A DNA stretch of 64,000 bases from Nymphaea colorata. Its lineage: Eukaryota > Streptophyta > Magnoliopsida > Nymphaeales > Nymphaeaceae. The position numbers and the translations under genes are program-made. The stretch is from contig NC_045147.1 of NCBI RefSeq assembly GCF_008831285.2, forward strand, positions 9,394,334-9,458,333, given 5' to 3'. Below the pieces are notes generated by a model. The model made no database searches, was not told where the DNA came from, and worked only from the letters and a program-made list of their open reading frames with translations. Shown here in pieces: positions 39,719 to 53,312 of the stretch. The number at the start of each line of letters is the position of its first letter. Position 1 is the first letter of the stretch.

Positions 39719-39790
<72 letters not shown>
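39719..39790. repeat. Palindromic (CA)n(TA)n(TG)n microsatellite
   Basis: CA repeats on the left, about 25 TA units in the middle and TG repeats on the right. The whole 72 bases are self-complementary and could extrude as a cruciform. Confidence 0.9.
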
Positions 39791-40102
39791 GCAAGGGTTA
39801 ATTGCAATGTTGTTTCGATATAGAGAGCATATGACCTAAATCCAAGCGGGCATCGTGTGCTAGAAATTAAACAAAGGAGTCGTTTAGGTTTTTTAATTAG
39901 AAAGGGCGATGGAGGATATCATTAATGTGACCCTAACCGATTTAGTTGTTGAGAAATTCTCTCTTCTCGTTCCATAGATCAGGATAGTAGAAGGTGGTAA
40001 GCATAAATTAAAAGTTGTTCTCTCCGTGGTTGACAATCACTGGATCTCCCACAAGGGTCCACCGGATTGGCAACTCACCTATCTCTTCAGTGCAATTCTA
40101 CA

Positions 40103-40312
40103 TAGGGGCGCAGGCAAGGTAAAGCCCGCATGGGCATGGGCAATGGCTCTACTTTAATTAAAAAAAAAAAAAAACAAATTTACATGTAAATTTTTTAAAA
40201 AATCACTTATTTTATATAAAAAATGATATTTCAGCCTTACTTAAAATTTAGAAACTTTAATTCGACCGGTCTCATGAAAAATTTCTGGCTTCGCCCTTGA
40301 TTTTATACCACT
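40103..40312. repeat. Dispersed GGGGCG..CTTCGCCC repeat, copy 1
   Basis: It starts TAGGGGCGCAGG and ends TCTGGCTTCGCCC, with a central A-run and TACATGTAAATTTTTT. It shares this plan with 41157-41335. The terminal words resemble the common plant hAT-like MITEs that begin GGGGCGGAGCC. No target duplication was identified. Confidence 0.5.
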
Positions 40313-41156
40313 CTTTTTCAAACCTTGCATGTGAGTCCTGTCTCCCTCTTGCCCGGTATCAATATCTCCCAGGTTTCCTGACATGTTAAGCAACGAAGAG
40401 TGTCATCGGCTTGATTCAAGTTGGACGTTTTCAACTATGAACTCCTCGTAGGCTGATTAATAGGCTTTTCCCTAAAACATTTTATAAATGAATGATCTTA
40501 GATTGCTTTGTGTATGTTAGACTTGGTTGTCCAGGTAATGATCTAAACTTGTAATTAGTGATATTTGAATTGTTAATCCCCGTATACAAAACATGCTTGA
40601 TCTGTCGGGTGTATAGTATATTTTATTGAGTCGTCTCTTTTGTTCAATTATATATTTAAGTTTCTTTCCCTCCACAAGATCCACTAATCTTACATAAGTT
40701 GGAGTTGATGCCCTGAAAATGAAAATGTGAAAAAGAAGAAGGGGAAAATGGAAAAAGTGGGTAAGAGAAAAGGGCTGAAAAGAAGTCTCATTTCATTCCT
40801 TTCCTTTTTAAGTTGGTTTCTATGGAGGAAAGAGACTTGAAAATCCTAGTCCTACTCGTTCTCCATAAATATATTTCGACATATATTATTGACATTGAAT
40901 CTTACAACGGTTCAGCCAAAATTTTGATTATCAATATGAATGCGTTGCATAATTTATTTATGGAAGCTTCTCGTTTTCTTTGAACACGACTTTCTTGAAT
41001 GAGCAATCAGGGAGACCACATTAACTTGAAAAGTTCTTTTTTGCGTGTCTTTGTCAAAGATCTAACCATTTTCCAATAATATTAATTCTTTGTGGATTTG
41101 TTGACTTTCATCCATATATCAAAGGATGGAAAATCAATTTCTCCACACCTTTGATC
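40313..41156. other. Spacer between two dispersed-repeat copies
   Basis: No gene, RNA gene or clear repeat was recognised. Confidence 0.4.
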
Positions 41157-41335
41157 AGGGTGGAGTAGCGTGGGGCTATGGACCCCCTTTTTGTTTTTAT
41201 TCTACATGTAATTTAAAAAAAAAAATCATTTAGTTTATATAAAAGTTTAAATATATTTTGGTCCTTATCAAAATTTAAAACTATAATTCAACCCTTCTAA
41301 TAAAAATTTCCTATCTCTGCCTCTTATCCGTCGAC
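41157..41335. repeat. Dispersed GGGGCG..CTTCGCCC repeat, copy 2
   Basis: It shows the same layout as 40103-40312 in the same orientation: a G-rich start, TACATGTAATTTAAAA, a TTATATAAAA block, then AATTCAACCCTTCTAATAAA and a C/T-rich end. It is more diverged at the ends. Confidence 0.45.
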
Positions 41336-43762
41336 CCCATCTCTGAAAATGCCTTCATGGTTCTTGTATTCCAGATCATATTCATGTCGATCCCTCATCT
41401 TCTTCCTCTAACTGCCAAACAAAATTCTGGAGACACCTTTCAAGGTCCATATAATTTAAATTGACCCACTTCAGGCTGAAGGGCAAACCTCGAGTGACCT
41501 CCACGGTCATGTCTCATGCGGTAACTAGTGCATCATGGAAATCTATCTCGAAGACCATTGCTTCTTATTCGTTTTATGCCAAACCAAAAAGACATCGTTA
41601 TTATGTCTCGAAAAAGTTTATAAGCGTATTTGTGTTCTAGCTATCTGCCAAAGACGCAGATTTTAGAAATCATATTTAATTTCATGCCTAGTTAACAAAC
41701 TAATTTTCACCTACATGCCCCCTCTGATTCAAACTCAAATATATTTGTTCCTTCATGCCATGGGTAAAACAATGCAAAATTACCTATTATAAGAATACTT
41801 TTCTCAATACTTTGTAAAACTAGAAGATGCTTCTTAAAAAAATTCAGATATGTGTTTTTCGAAACACATTAAAAAAGACAAATACGCATATTTTAAAGAA
41901 CCTTTCAAAGTCTGAGCACGGTGTTGAAACTTCTTCAGAAAGTCTAACCATTTGTTTGAAAAGCTTCCAAATGTACTTAAGCTTGTCTTTGAATTTGTTT
42001 TTAAAAAAACTTAAGCATGTTTTTGAAAATGTTTAATAACTTAACATTAATGGAAATCGTAAATCGCTTTTACAAGTACTGTTAGAATTACGAAATTGCT
42101 CAAAATAGAAAATCCCATGTTTGCTGAACAAATTGGTGGCTCATGCATTGCTGTTGTTATGAAAGCAATAGTTAGTCATGAAATCTTAGGTTGTCACTAT
42201 AAGAACAGAATTAATGGTAGTATTACATGCATGTTTAGTAACATTTTATTAGGATTTCCTTTAATTTATCTCTATAAAAAAAAAAAGTGAATATGAATTG
42301 AACGAAAAAACAACAAAATTTCATTAAACGTTTAGATGTTTCCATTATATTCAAAATCACGCTGATATTTCATAATTTTTTCAAAAGCATGCTGAAATCA
42401 TTAGTGTATTCACAGAAACATGTTATTGGTAGAGTAATTGATCTCATGTTGTTTAACTGTGATTTGGCCATGATGCGGAAGGTATGTAGTTCAGAATTGG
42501 CTTCTAACCAGGCATGCAACCATAGCACTTTAAATTGTAAATGTAGGGTTCCATTTTTAATATTTTCTCTTTTCTTCCATACTGGACAGATTTTTTTTTT
42601 CTTTTTAATCTATGAAAAAATGACAATAGTAAATAGGTTTGGATCAGTTCCTCATTCTTCAAAAGGTGGCATCACCCAACAAAGGTTGCCTCTTTTGTGG
42701 ACCCATGCCTTGCGCCTTTTTTTAAAAAATCAATAAAGGTGAGCTATACACACATTTTGGTCAGCAAGAGGCTCTTATTCACTGCTAGCAATGAAGGCTG
42801 AAAGTGCCTCTCCAGCCCCCTGGGTTCAACTGGTGTACTTTTAACTGGACACTGCACCGCAATCCACTGCAAAAAGACCCAAGGACTTATCATCCACAGG
42901 AATTGAAATAAAAGTGCAGTCTTCCACCCCACCTCCAACCTCAGCTATGCTCACCCCTTTGAAGCACTAGTGACAATAAGTTTGCACAAGTCACTCACTT
43001 TTCCTACTTGTTTGACAATAAAAGTGCTGTCTGCTTGCTCATCTGGCAATGGCATGTTGCTAGGGTTGACGACATATGCAGCAACAACTCGCACTAGGGT
43101 TGTGGAGAATTAGCTTTATCATAATTAGTAACAAAGGGAGTTGAGGTTGGAAAAGCCCACCGGTACAAAGCTCATTTAGTTGAAAGTGTTTGGTTTGCAA
43201 TTTCTACAAGCCGCCCCAATTTTGTTCCAAACAAAATACTTTTTACAAGCCCAAAAATAGTGTCCCAGCAATACAGGTCAGGAAGAGGCAACAAAAACAA
43301 AGTCTGATCAGAATGAAAAAAAAAAAAACAGAACAAAATGGTCCTAACTAATTACATTTGGGAATCATTCTCTATAACATACATTGGCAGGAATCTCCAT
43401 AAGCATGTGAATTGAAGAACATAGTTTCTCAAAATGAGAAACTATAAGGTTAGCATGAAACAATCTAATTAAGCCTAAATTAGCTGAAGCTCTCTTCTGA
43501 CAGTAAATGATCATTTGAAACCAATATGCCATGAGGAAGGTTGGACTGAACTGCAATTGATGAGGGGGAGTCATCGTTGAAACTTCAAGAAGGTTTTGCT
43601 TAAATTGCCTTTAACTAGACCTGCCATGCTATAGACACCACAAATTTTTACAGGTCAAATTAACCATTTTACTCTTCATAAATGAGATTTGGAACTAATT
43701 ATGTGAAATAATTTCAAATCTAGGGGTTGTGGACTACAATGGATCAAAGCATATACTCTAAG
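41336..43762. other. Gene-free interval
   Basis: Frames at 41827-42036, 42389-42736 and 42744-42938 have no recognisable domain and no support from codon pattern. No tRNA or repeat boundary was seen. Confidence 0.4.
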
Positions 43763-44216
43763 TATTAGACACCAAGACCCAAATTACCCCAGGTTTTCAC
43801 CACCTAGAAAAACAATCATTCTACCCCTGATCACTTGATTTGCCTCTTTTCTTATAATTTGTAGAACTGTCATGCAAATCTTGAGAATCATTTTATGCAA
43901 GATCAATCAGAGTTATTATCATCTTCATGAGTCACCAAGAATTCCTGAAATAAATTTGCCTGCTCATATTTGTTCAAAAATGATCCAGAAAGGGCACAGC
44001 CCACCCTAGATCCCCCATTTTAAGCAAAATCAAAGTCAAAAAGAAAAAGAAGAAAGAAAAAATCAATTTAAACCCCCCTTGAGGCCCTGGTGGGGGTGTG
44101 GGACGACTTTCATTTTATAACGCTTATGCTCTCTCTTTCCCCTCCTCTTAGTTGCAGCCAAGAGAAAGAAGAAGAGAAGAAGCCAAGGAGAAGAGGAGCT
44201 GTCATTGTCCAAGCTC

Positions 44217-44221
44217 TCCCC

Positions 44222-44269
<48 letters not shown>
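44217..44269. repeat. (TC)n microsatellite in copy C
   Basis: A long TC run just after a TATA-like word and a purine-rich stretch. The overlapping Leu/Ser ORF is an artefact of the run. Confidence 0.9.
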
Positions 44270-44273
<4 letters not shown>

Positions 44274-45182
44274 CACATTTCCTTGCTTTTAGATTTTCTA
44301 AGCTAGGGTAGTTAGTTGGACTCTTGCTTAGAATTTATAGTACAAGTAAGATCATCTTTATCTCCCATTTTCAGCAAGAAGACCCTCTTCTTTTAGCTTT
44401 GTAAGCACGAATCTAAGCTTGAATTCTTGTTTAGGAATGCTTGATTTAGAGAACAAGCAAATAGAAGTTCCAAACACCAAGGCCATCCACAAGGTAGGGT
44501 ACTAGCTTGTTCTTCATTTATTTTCTCTTCTCGCTATTTATTTCAAGCTCAATATTCATGGGAGGGTTTCATTTTAAGTTCTTATTCATGGCTGGGAATA
44601 ATGTCCAGCTAGGATTAGCAACGATCTAGTGTATATTTTAATGCATTATTCATGAAAGAATCAGATTTTCAAAAAAAAAAAAAACCATGGATCTATCTTC
44701 TGAAAAGGCCCCAAGTTCGTGCCCCTTTTAAAAACAGCTTGCCTAAACCCATTTTCAACTTTCCACCATGAGAGGATTCCACGGTGAAAGACTGATTTAT
44801 ATTTGTTGTAATAAATAATCTAATGTCCAATTAAGCATGAATGGATCTTCATGAATGTGATCCACCTCACAAAGAAACTTGCTTGAGAATTCTCTTAACT
44901 TTTTCCATTTTGAGTCATTTTGATTCATGCATTCATGATCTAATTGATTGAGTGGTGGAGAAGATTAAAAACTTCTTTTCACTCTTTCCACGTAAAAAAC
45001 TCTGCCATGAACCATCATGGTTTGTGTGCTAAGAGGTCCCTTATCATATTTCTGGTCATAAGAGGCAAAACATATATATATATATATAGAGAGACACACA
45101 CACACACATGGGTAACCTCTTATTAAACTCGTTTTTTTTCTCTAAAATCAGGTGGGAACGTATTTCCAAACAGGTTTAATGA

Positions 45183-45588
45183 AAGAAAATCTTCGATTTT
45201 GGTCTTCATCATTCAAAACCACAAGATTATTCAATATTTAATCTCAAAACTTTGTCTACTCTAGCAATACATGCATAAAAGTTCAAGCATATTGCTGAAA
45301 TCAGACTTTAATGTCATGAAATTTAGTTTAAAACTTCATAGTTTGAAGCTATTGCAAAGTTAATTATCAGTCATAACTTAGCTAAAGAAAATCTTCAATT
45401 TTGGTCTTTGTAATTCAAAACCACAAGATTGTTCAATATTTAATTTCAAAACCTTGTCTATTCCAGCAATACATGCGTAAAAGTGCATGCATATTGCCGA
45501 AATCAGACCTTGGTGTCATGAAATTTAGCTTAAAACTTCATAGTTTGAAGCTAATGCAAAATTAATTTTCAGTCATAACTTAGCTATT
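45183..45588. repeat. 203-bp tandem duplication inside copy C
   Basis: Units 45183-45385 and 45386-45588 both start GAAAATCTTC and both include CAATACATGC and AACTTCATAGTTTGAAGC. They are about 90 percent alike by eye. Confidence 0.85.
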
Positions 45589-47420
45589 TTTCATAGAACT
45601 AGAGAAATTTCTAATCTCATTCAAACAACACCCTAAGAACATTTTTAATTGTTGTTGATTTCATTCAAACATTTCTAGATCTGCATGGAATTAATCAACC
45701 ACCCAAAATGCTCTAAAATCATATTCAAAGTCTAATCTTCATTTTCTCTAAAAGAGGAGATCAAATGTGTAGAAATCAACCAAAGAATGGATGAATCTTT
45801 TAGCAAAATAAAAATTGAAATCTAATTTGGTTTTAGAAAAGAAAGTTTCCAAAAGTTCACGTCAAAGCCCAACGTGAATGCCCAACGAATGGGAGCACAC
45901 CCGCAAGAGGAACATCCCCCTTGTGGACTTAAATGCTTAACTAATAAAAGATCAAGCAAAATTTCAATGATTTGTCATCATTTTCTAAGAAACAAGCTTT
46001 CTTAGAATCCACATTTGTGATTTTCAGCAATATAAATTAGTATAAAACCTGATTTTATGGTCATTTTGAGACAGAAGTGGATTACAACTCCCATGTATTT
46101 TGAAGATTGATTTTAACATCATTTACATGATTTTCATCATTTTGATGACTTTATGTGAAGTCTCAAGCTTGTGGACTGTATCTCGAGCTCTTGTGCTTTA
46201 TAATATATCAAGCATGCTTAGAGAAAGTTCAACATTCCAACCAAAAGCAATCTTTGTATGCATGAATGCATTTTTATGTTGAGAGATTATAAAAGAGGGA
46301 AAAATGAATGTCTCATATAGTTTCTCATTTCTTTCATGCATTCAATATGCATTCTGTCAAATTGCACAAGTACACATTCTCAAGAAATTAAATGATCTTG
46401 TTCCAAATTGTAAAAAATGACTAAGTCATATTGCAATAAGAATGAGGAAGTCTCACTTAGTTTCAAAAGAAAACACAAATGCCATATCCTAATTTGGCCA
46501 AAATACGTTTGAAAATAACATATTTTCTAGTATTTTGTATCTCTATTTCATCAAAAGAGTGAGTTCTACTTGCTCTCAACTCTTCTCTAAAAATAGAACT
46601 CATTTGAAATCAAGTTCATAACTCTTAGACCTAAGCATGTGACTTAGATAAAAGAGATATCAAAATCAATCTATTTGCTAAGAAAACTTAGCAATCTTTT
46701 TCCAAAATCATTACATTTGCTAAGTGAACTTAGCCAGTTTCTCAAAAACTTGATCACAAATTTATCTCAATTTCAATCCAAAATCATGCAAAGATCTTGA
46801 TTTCACAACAAAAAACTAGATCTCCACCTCAAAATCTCCAATTTTTCAATCAAATTCTCAATTATTTATCCAATTTTCTAATCCAAATTTCTAAATTATC
46901 AAGCAAATGTCCAAAATCTTGGATCAAGGTAATGATTCAAATCAATTTCCAATACCATTGCCAATGTTGAAATCCAATGGCACATTTTCAACCAAAACAT
47001 TGTCTCCAATCTGAACATCTTTCACATTTCCAAAGAATTGTCCCAAATTTCCAAAAACAAGTTGAGTTCTTCAAATAACTTATCAAAACAAGTTAATTTT
47101 CCAGACAACTTGTCCAAATATCACTCCACTTTGCCAAAAACAAGTTCAAAACTGCCTATTTTAGAACAAGTTCAAAATGAACTTCCAATTTCAACCCTCT
47201 ATGTATAAACATATAGAAATGCATCAAATGACTTGTACACGATCGAAGGAATACTTAGTCCTTGGCTCAATTGCCCCTCTTAAAGGCGGCCGGAACAGTT
47301 GGACCGTGTACCGATGGGCGGATCTCTTTCTCTTAGAATTTCCTCAAAACCCAATTTGATATTTTGCTAATTTGCATAACTCTCCGCACTCAATTGACAC
47401 CCCCGAGGACGGGAGAGGTG

Positions 47421-48652
47421 TGAACACATTGCAAAATGAGTGTTGAGAGATGGGCTCGGGGCAAGTATAGTCATTCTTCTATATTAGTACTCAAAGGTAC
47501 TAGGTAGGCTTAAAGCACAATGTGTGTTTATTCTGTAAAGTTATGTGACACTACAAACATGTAGCTGGTCGTGCCTTCTAAAGCCTTCTAAACTTGAAGA
47601 AGTATATCTGAAGGGTGTTCTACACTTGGTACCCTAAGACTTGCAGATCTAGAATCTACCGACTTAAAAAGTTTGCTATAAGGGTTCAGTAGAAAGCACA
47701 ATAGCATGACATTGCATGTGGCAGAGCTACACATCACCAAAGCGATGAGGCTCTATAGTTGCCTGTGGCGTGGTGAGGTATTTCCCCCAGACAGTGAAGG
47801 TCGGCTTAAATAAGAGCAAACAAAGGAGTTCCAGAGTCAAATGGCCACAAAAGAAAGCATACAAAAGGAAAATCAAAAAGAAAAATGAAAAATGAGTGCC
47901 CACTTGAAGGGTGGAAACTATTCGCAATCCAAAATTCTCTTGTAAATGACATGAAATTCCTTGTGGTCTGAAAGTCATTAATCAATAATTTCTCCTTTAC
48001 TAGATTCTCCATAAAAACGAAAGTCTATCTTCCAAAAGTTCATAGAATAACAATGAAGAGAAGTTCATTTCAAGAATATGAAAGGCTTTAATTAGAGTGG
48101 GTTTTTTTCAGTCCTTGCAAAATGTGAAAAGATTAAAACAAATCCTCAAAAGGCTATCAGTCTCACAATGAACATGATTTATTGAAAATACTAGATTTTT
48201 GCATCAGCTCACCTCTTGGGCACCCCATTTTCATAACTTGTCCACCACAGGCAGACAATGCCACAATGATTACCTAGTTCACAGAATGGGGCATCATTTT
48301 ATCGAAATCTTGAATTTGCATGATGTTTACCATGATGTTTACCCAGTTCGTAAACAGGCGCATTCATTTATGATTTTGAACCTTCACAATATTTGCTCAG
48401 TTATCAAACTAGTGCTATCTTTTGTTACAATGTTTGGAGCAACAAAGTTTCACAATTTTCATTCTCACAAGTTTTGAAACAATGAACTCTCACCGCTTAG
48501 TATTCATACTGGGTCATCTTTGTTTTCTGAAAAGGAACTCTCCTCACATTTGCAAAGCAGTTTTCAAAAACTAAGATCTTTTCTCAATGATGGGGCACTA
48601 TTTTTGCAATTTGGTATGTCTTATCTTTGCCACTAACCATAGCTTGACACCA
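47421..48652. other. Spacer between LTR-like copies
   Basis: No gene was recognised. Between 48200 and 48440 short words recur (CATGATGTTTACC, CAGTTC.TAAAC), suggesting small local duplications. Confidence 0.4.
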
Positions 48653-48716
48653 GCATAGTAGGAAAGAGGGACATCTGTAGGCACGCATAGTAGGAAAGAG
48701 GGACATCTATAGACAC
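48653..48716. repeat. 32-bp tandem duplication at the left edge of copy B
   Basis: Units begin GCATAGTAGGAAAGAGGGAC at 48653 and 48685. The first ends TGTAGGCAC and the second ATAGACAC, three differences. The second unit runs into the LTR-like start. Confidence 0.9.
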
Positions 48717-51700
48717 CCCAATTTTTCATTACCAAAAATCACCATTTTACCCCTCCTAATTAGCTGATTTTATCAAATATTTTTCAAATGCAAAGGCCAA
48801 AGATCACATGGACATGGAATTTATAATTCAAATGCCAAACAACTGGACCCAGACCACCAGCCTATCACCAATAAAAAATAACCATTTTGCCCCTAAACAC
48901 CCTTCATGTTACTCCATGAAATAGCTCTAGAACTCCTACGAATTATGATTTTCCATTTTAATTATGCAAATTCTCATCATTTCAAATCACCCAGAGCTTC
49001 TGCAACCCATTTTCTAGCTCACATTTGTTGTTTCTTGGCAATTTCTGCACACTAAGTCATCTATTGATCTCACTAAATTCATTTTCAAATCATTTTTATT
49101 GTTAACAGATGATTTTTAGTGAAAACCCCTAACTTATATTCTCAAATTCTCAACATAAACCTTTCATTTCCCTCCATGTCAGCTGAAAAGAGCTCATTAG
49201 CCCATATTCGAATAATTATAAACAAAAACAACTTGTCAATTCTAGTGGAGCTCACGTTAAAGTTTTCTTAGCGCTACGAGAATATTTTCAAAGCTATTTT
49301 CTGTTATTCCATCCTAATTTGAGCTCTAGAAAAGCTATCCTAAAACCAAGTTCACTCTCTCACCTTCATTTTGAGTGTTTTAGTTGGAATTCTCTCAATC
49401 TGAGGCTAGTCAGCTGTGTCGAGCTAATATGTTTTTTAGTGTCAGAACTATCTTTAGCTCAATTTTGCTTAATTTATTCAAAATTTAGCTCGTTTTACAT
49501 TTCCACTCATTTCTTCCACATGTCTAGAGCTCTCAATGTCAGCTCAAACTTATTATCTAAAATTCTCACAAGAAGGAATTTGAATTGGTGAGTCCTTACC
49601 AGTGTGAACAGAGACATGACAACATAGTATTATAAGCCTTAGTTTGGAGAGATCACATACCAATTATACAATTCATCACTGTCCTAAGACCCAACCCTTT
49701 CTAAATCCATACATCATCACTTGTGGCTTCAAAGATAAAGTTTGAACAGACTAGGATTTTGATTTCAACTTTGAACATATCAATGGATTCAACATTACTT
49801 GAAGAAAGTATTAATATGTCTGTTTTTCACAAGCAAAGCCAAAGTCACTATTTTCCATTTTTCCCTCCACATTGTTTGCTTTACAAGTTGGTCAATTTTG
49901 AATATTTTGATTTTTCAAGGGCAAATCAAGTCATTTTCCATGAAATTTTACATGAGCACATATTTTTTCAGTGTTTATGGTACTACATATTTTGATGTCC
50001 ACTCTGACTCATACAACATGGTTTTTGTGCAAGGGTTAAAACTATATTTTGGATAAATGTGCATCATCTTCATGTATTTCTAAGTTAGGAACCACATAAA
50101 CCTAACTTAAGTGTTTCATATGCTAGACCTGAGCACATTACGGCTCACGCAAGGTCTAACCTCAACTTGAATTCATCTTAGATCAAAACTAAACTCAGCC
50201 AACTCTATTTGACCTATAACTGAGCCTCGTTGATCCGAGCCTGGTCTGGACCTACTTCCAACCTAGCCCAAACTTAGATCAAGCCCAAGTCAACATCCTA
50301 GCATTGAGCTTGAAGCTATTGAATCCAAGTGGTACCCAAGTCCTGTGCCTAGATCTCAAATCCATATTCTAAGCTCTAAATCTACAAGATGGTCTTTAAT
50401 ATGAATTGTTTTAGATATGGATCTCATATCTAAGAACTAAAACCACTTTTCTCAATCTAGAAAAAGATATAAACCTATTATCTAAATCCAAAATCCAAAT
50501 CCTTACTCAGAATTTAGACCAAAATGCAGATCAAGCATTAGATTTTCAATCAGGAGCTCTGAACTAATCCTTCTTGAATCAGATTGAGACTAGTGATCCT
50601 CCAACTTTCTTGTAAATAATTTTAAAAATCAACTTTATTTGATAAAATGTGGGATCTTGATCAGTTTGTTAGCCAAATCTCTAATGTGGATCCGCTGGCA
50701 CCTCCACAACTTGGTTGTTTCTGTGAAATTTCTGTTTTTTAAGTTATTGCATCAACTTGCTAGATGCACAGCTCTCTCATCTATAGGTCTTTTCTCATGT
50801 TGTTGAGTTTTGTAGATTTTTCAATGTATATAGAGTCTATAGATAAAATTTGACGTTAATCCATCAAGATTTGACATATTTTTCACATTGGCAAAGTTCT
50901 TGATTTGAACTACCTTTTGTTTTTCTGCTTTTTGTTTTTTTGTAGATAACTATTTAATAGTATGTGTTTTTGAGTCTATATATTTTTGCCATAAAAGACT
51001 TTTTAAAAATTTCAAATGTGCAAAAGTGCATTTACCAAGTTTTGTGATCATTGAACATCATTCCATTAACTTTTGCACTCATGCAACAAGAGTTATTAAA
51101 CTGATTTACTATTTTTTATACTGAAGCCAAATTCCACTGTTTGTCTACATGTAATTGTTTTTTGTTACAACTTTGCATATGAATGATTTGTCATCTCTTG
51201 TTCTTTTTTGGATGTGTAATGTCCTATTGTTCTATATTATGCAAAGAATCTACAATCCACATTTTAAGTCAACCTAAATTGTTTTGATATGTTTTGAGTC
51301 ATCCAAAAGTCATAGCAGTAAAACTATTTTCTGCTTTTTTTCTATAGAAAATTTGTTTTCTACTCTAATTGTTTGCTTAATATCTTGTTACAATTAACAG
51401 ATTTTTCTGATTTATCAATTTGAACTAATCATCTGAATGTGTAGATTCTCCACCCAAAATTTCATGAAGATTGGATGTCATTTATCTATCTTTATGACCA
51501 ATCAAATATGTTGTAGAGAATAAGCTGCAGTTTTTTTAAGATAGCCAAATTTATGTTTTCCATCTAGCTGGGGTTTTTCTATCTGAATTTTGGATTTTTA
51601 GTTAATTATTTTTATTTTTTCTTGTTAAAACCCCAAACTAATATGATTAATAATGTGAATTGTCATTTTAGGGGTTTAGGATGTTCATGCAATCAATTGT

Positions 51701-53312
51701 ATTTCATGCATCATTAAATGTATATTTTTTTGTAAATATTGAATTTGGATTTTAGTATATGAATATAGAACTTTCAATGAGTATGTGGCAATAAACCCTT
51801 CTCATTAACCTTAATTTATCAAATGAAAGCCCTAATTTTGATCTAAATTACATATCAGTTTGAAATATCATATTATTCAAGCATATATATTTGTTTTGCT
51901 TGGTTTTATTTTTATTAATGTGCTTAACTATGTGCATTCATGTAATTTGCTTTCATAATGCATCCATTTGAAATACATATAGATTTAGGTTTAGTATTAA
52001 TCAAGTTAAAATCATCAACTATACACATGTGGTAATATCTCACGTGTATACTTGACCTAAGTTGATTATATGAAATACAGTTTCGGAATCATAGGTTTCA
52101 AACACACATTTTTAAATTGGTCTATTATAAACTTGTTTTTCATAAAACTTAGGTTTATTCATAATTGAGATGAAACTTTTAGTATTAAACCTACCTAACA
52201 CCTTAGTCTTTTCTCAATATCTTAACCAAGACTTGATATTGAGTCCACAATTACGCACCTAAGTTTGAACCCTAGTCAGGTTGGATCCATACTCTAGTCA
52301 TGTTAGAGCTAAACTTTAGTCATATTAACCTAATCCCCAGCCATGTTATACCTAAACCCTAGTTAGGCTCAACCTAAAGCCTAGCTAGTTTTACCCAAAC
52401 CCTAATAAGGTTAGACATGTTAATCTTGGCGAAATTAGATCCAGATCTAAATGGATTGGATATTGGATTTGAGATCAAGTACGAGATCATATTTGAATAT
52501 GACTTGGATCAAAGGAATTGGATTATTGATCTTAAACTTTATGAGAATTGGATCCTAGATCCAGATTTCATGTCAATATTTTGGATTTGGATCTCATGAA
52601 ACTCAGATCAAGATTTCATAGCTCTATTCAAAGCCCTAACTCCCTAAACCATCAGATTGAATTATTAAATTTCATTTTGGATTTGGATCATGAAGTTTGA
52701 ATCAAGAATCATTTATGAACTGGATCAACTCTCAGTTATGGGTTTGAACCCAAGGCCCTATTAGAATGACCCTTAGTCGAAATCCTGTATGTGGATGAAC
52801 TAATGGATGTTTGGATCATGTTTAATCAATGAATATGATTTAAACTTCGAATCAAGATCTACCTAAATCCATGCCCTAAACTTAGTGACCAGATCTCCAT
52901 TATGCATTGAATCTAGTTTTGCATGCATTCATATTAGATCTAGGAATCACCCATTGCATGGTCTAATGATGCAGATCATGAACTATGTTACTTGATTCAA
53001 GAATTTTCAGATCTTGCTTTTCAATTTTTGATGATCCGTTTGGTTTTTTAAAAAATCTTCATTTCAAAATCCAGGACTCCCCTTTGCCTTTAGGTTTCAC
53101 GACAATCACATTTTGGAACCTTAAATACTTAATATAATCATTGATCTGATTGTGCTTATTAAAGGTGGTTGGAACGGTCAGGTCTCGTATCACTCCTATC
53201 TCTCATGAATTCCCGCAATGAGAATATGTTGACAAGTTAATATTTGATATGTTATATTCATGCATATGAGCGGTCATGATGTGCAAGATTGCAAAACTTT
53301 GCATGGTCAACA
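48706..53312 (+). repeat. Long LTR-like repeat, copy B
   Basis: The left edge is near ATAGACACCCCA at 48709 and the right edge is at ..CATGGTCAACA, 53312. It matches copy A in three collinear blocks. It lacks the 1.1-kb TC-tract part of copy A and carries about 770 extra bases (51.12-51.89 kb). Its U5-like module is at 53157-53180. It has no coding capacity. Because copies A, B and C have the same orientation but different flanks, each is probably a separate solo LTR. Confidence 0.5.

Larger units (their letters stand above)
43763..47420 (+). repeat. Long LTR-like repeat, copy C (related family)
   Basis: The left end reads TAGACACC near 43766, matching the plan of copy B's left end (ATAGACACCCC near 48709). 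A TATA-like TTTTATAACG (44114) precedes a long TC tract, as in copy A. Near the right end is the conserved module CTTAAAGG..GGAACAGT at 47279-47300. That module is at 3776-3800 in copy A and 53157-53180 in copy B. No coding domain is present. It is probably a solo LTR of a Gypsy-type element; the exact 3' border was not resolved. Confidence 0.45.
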
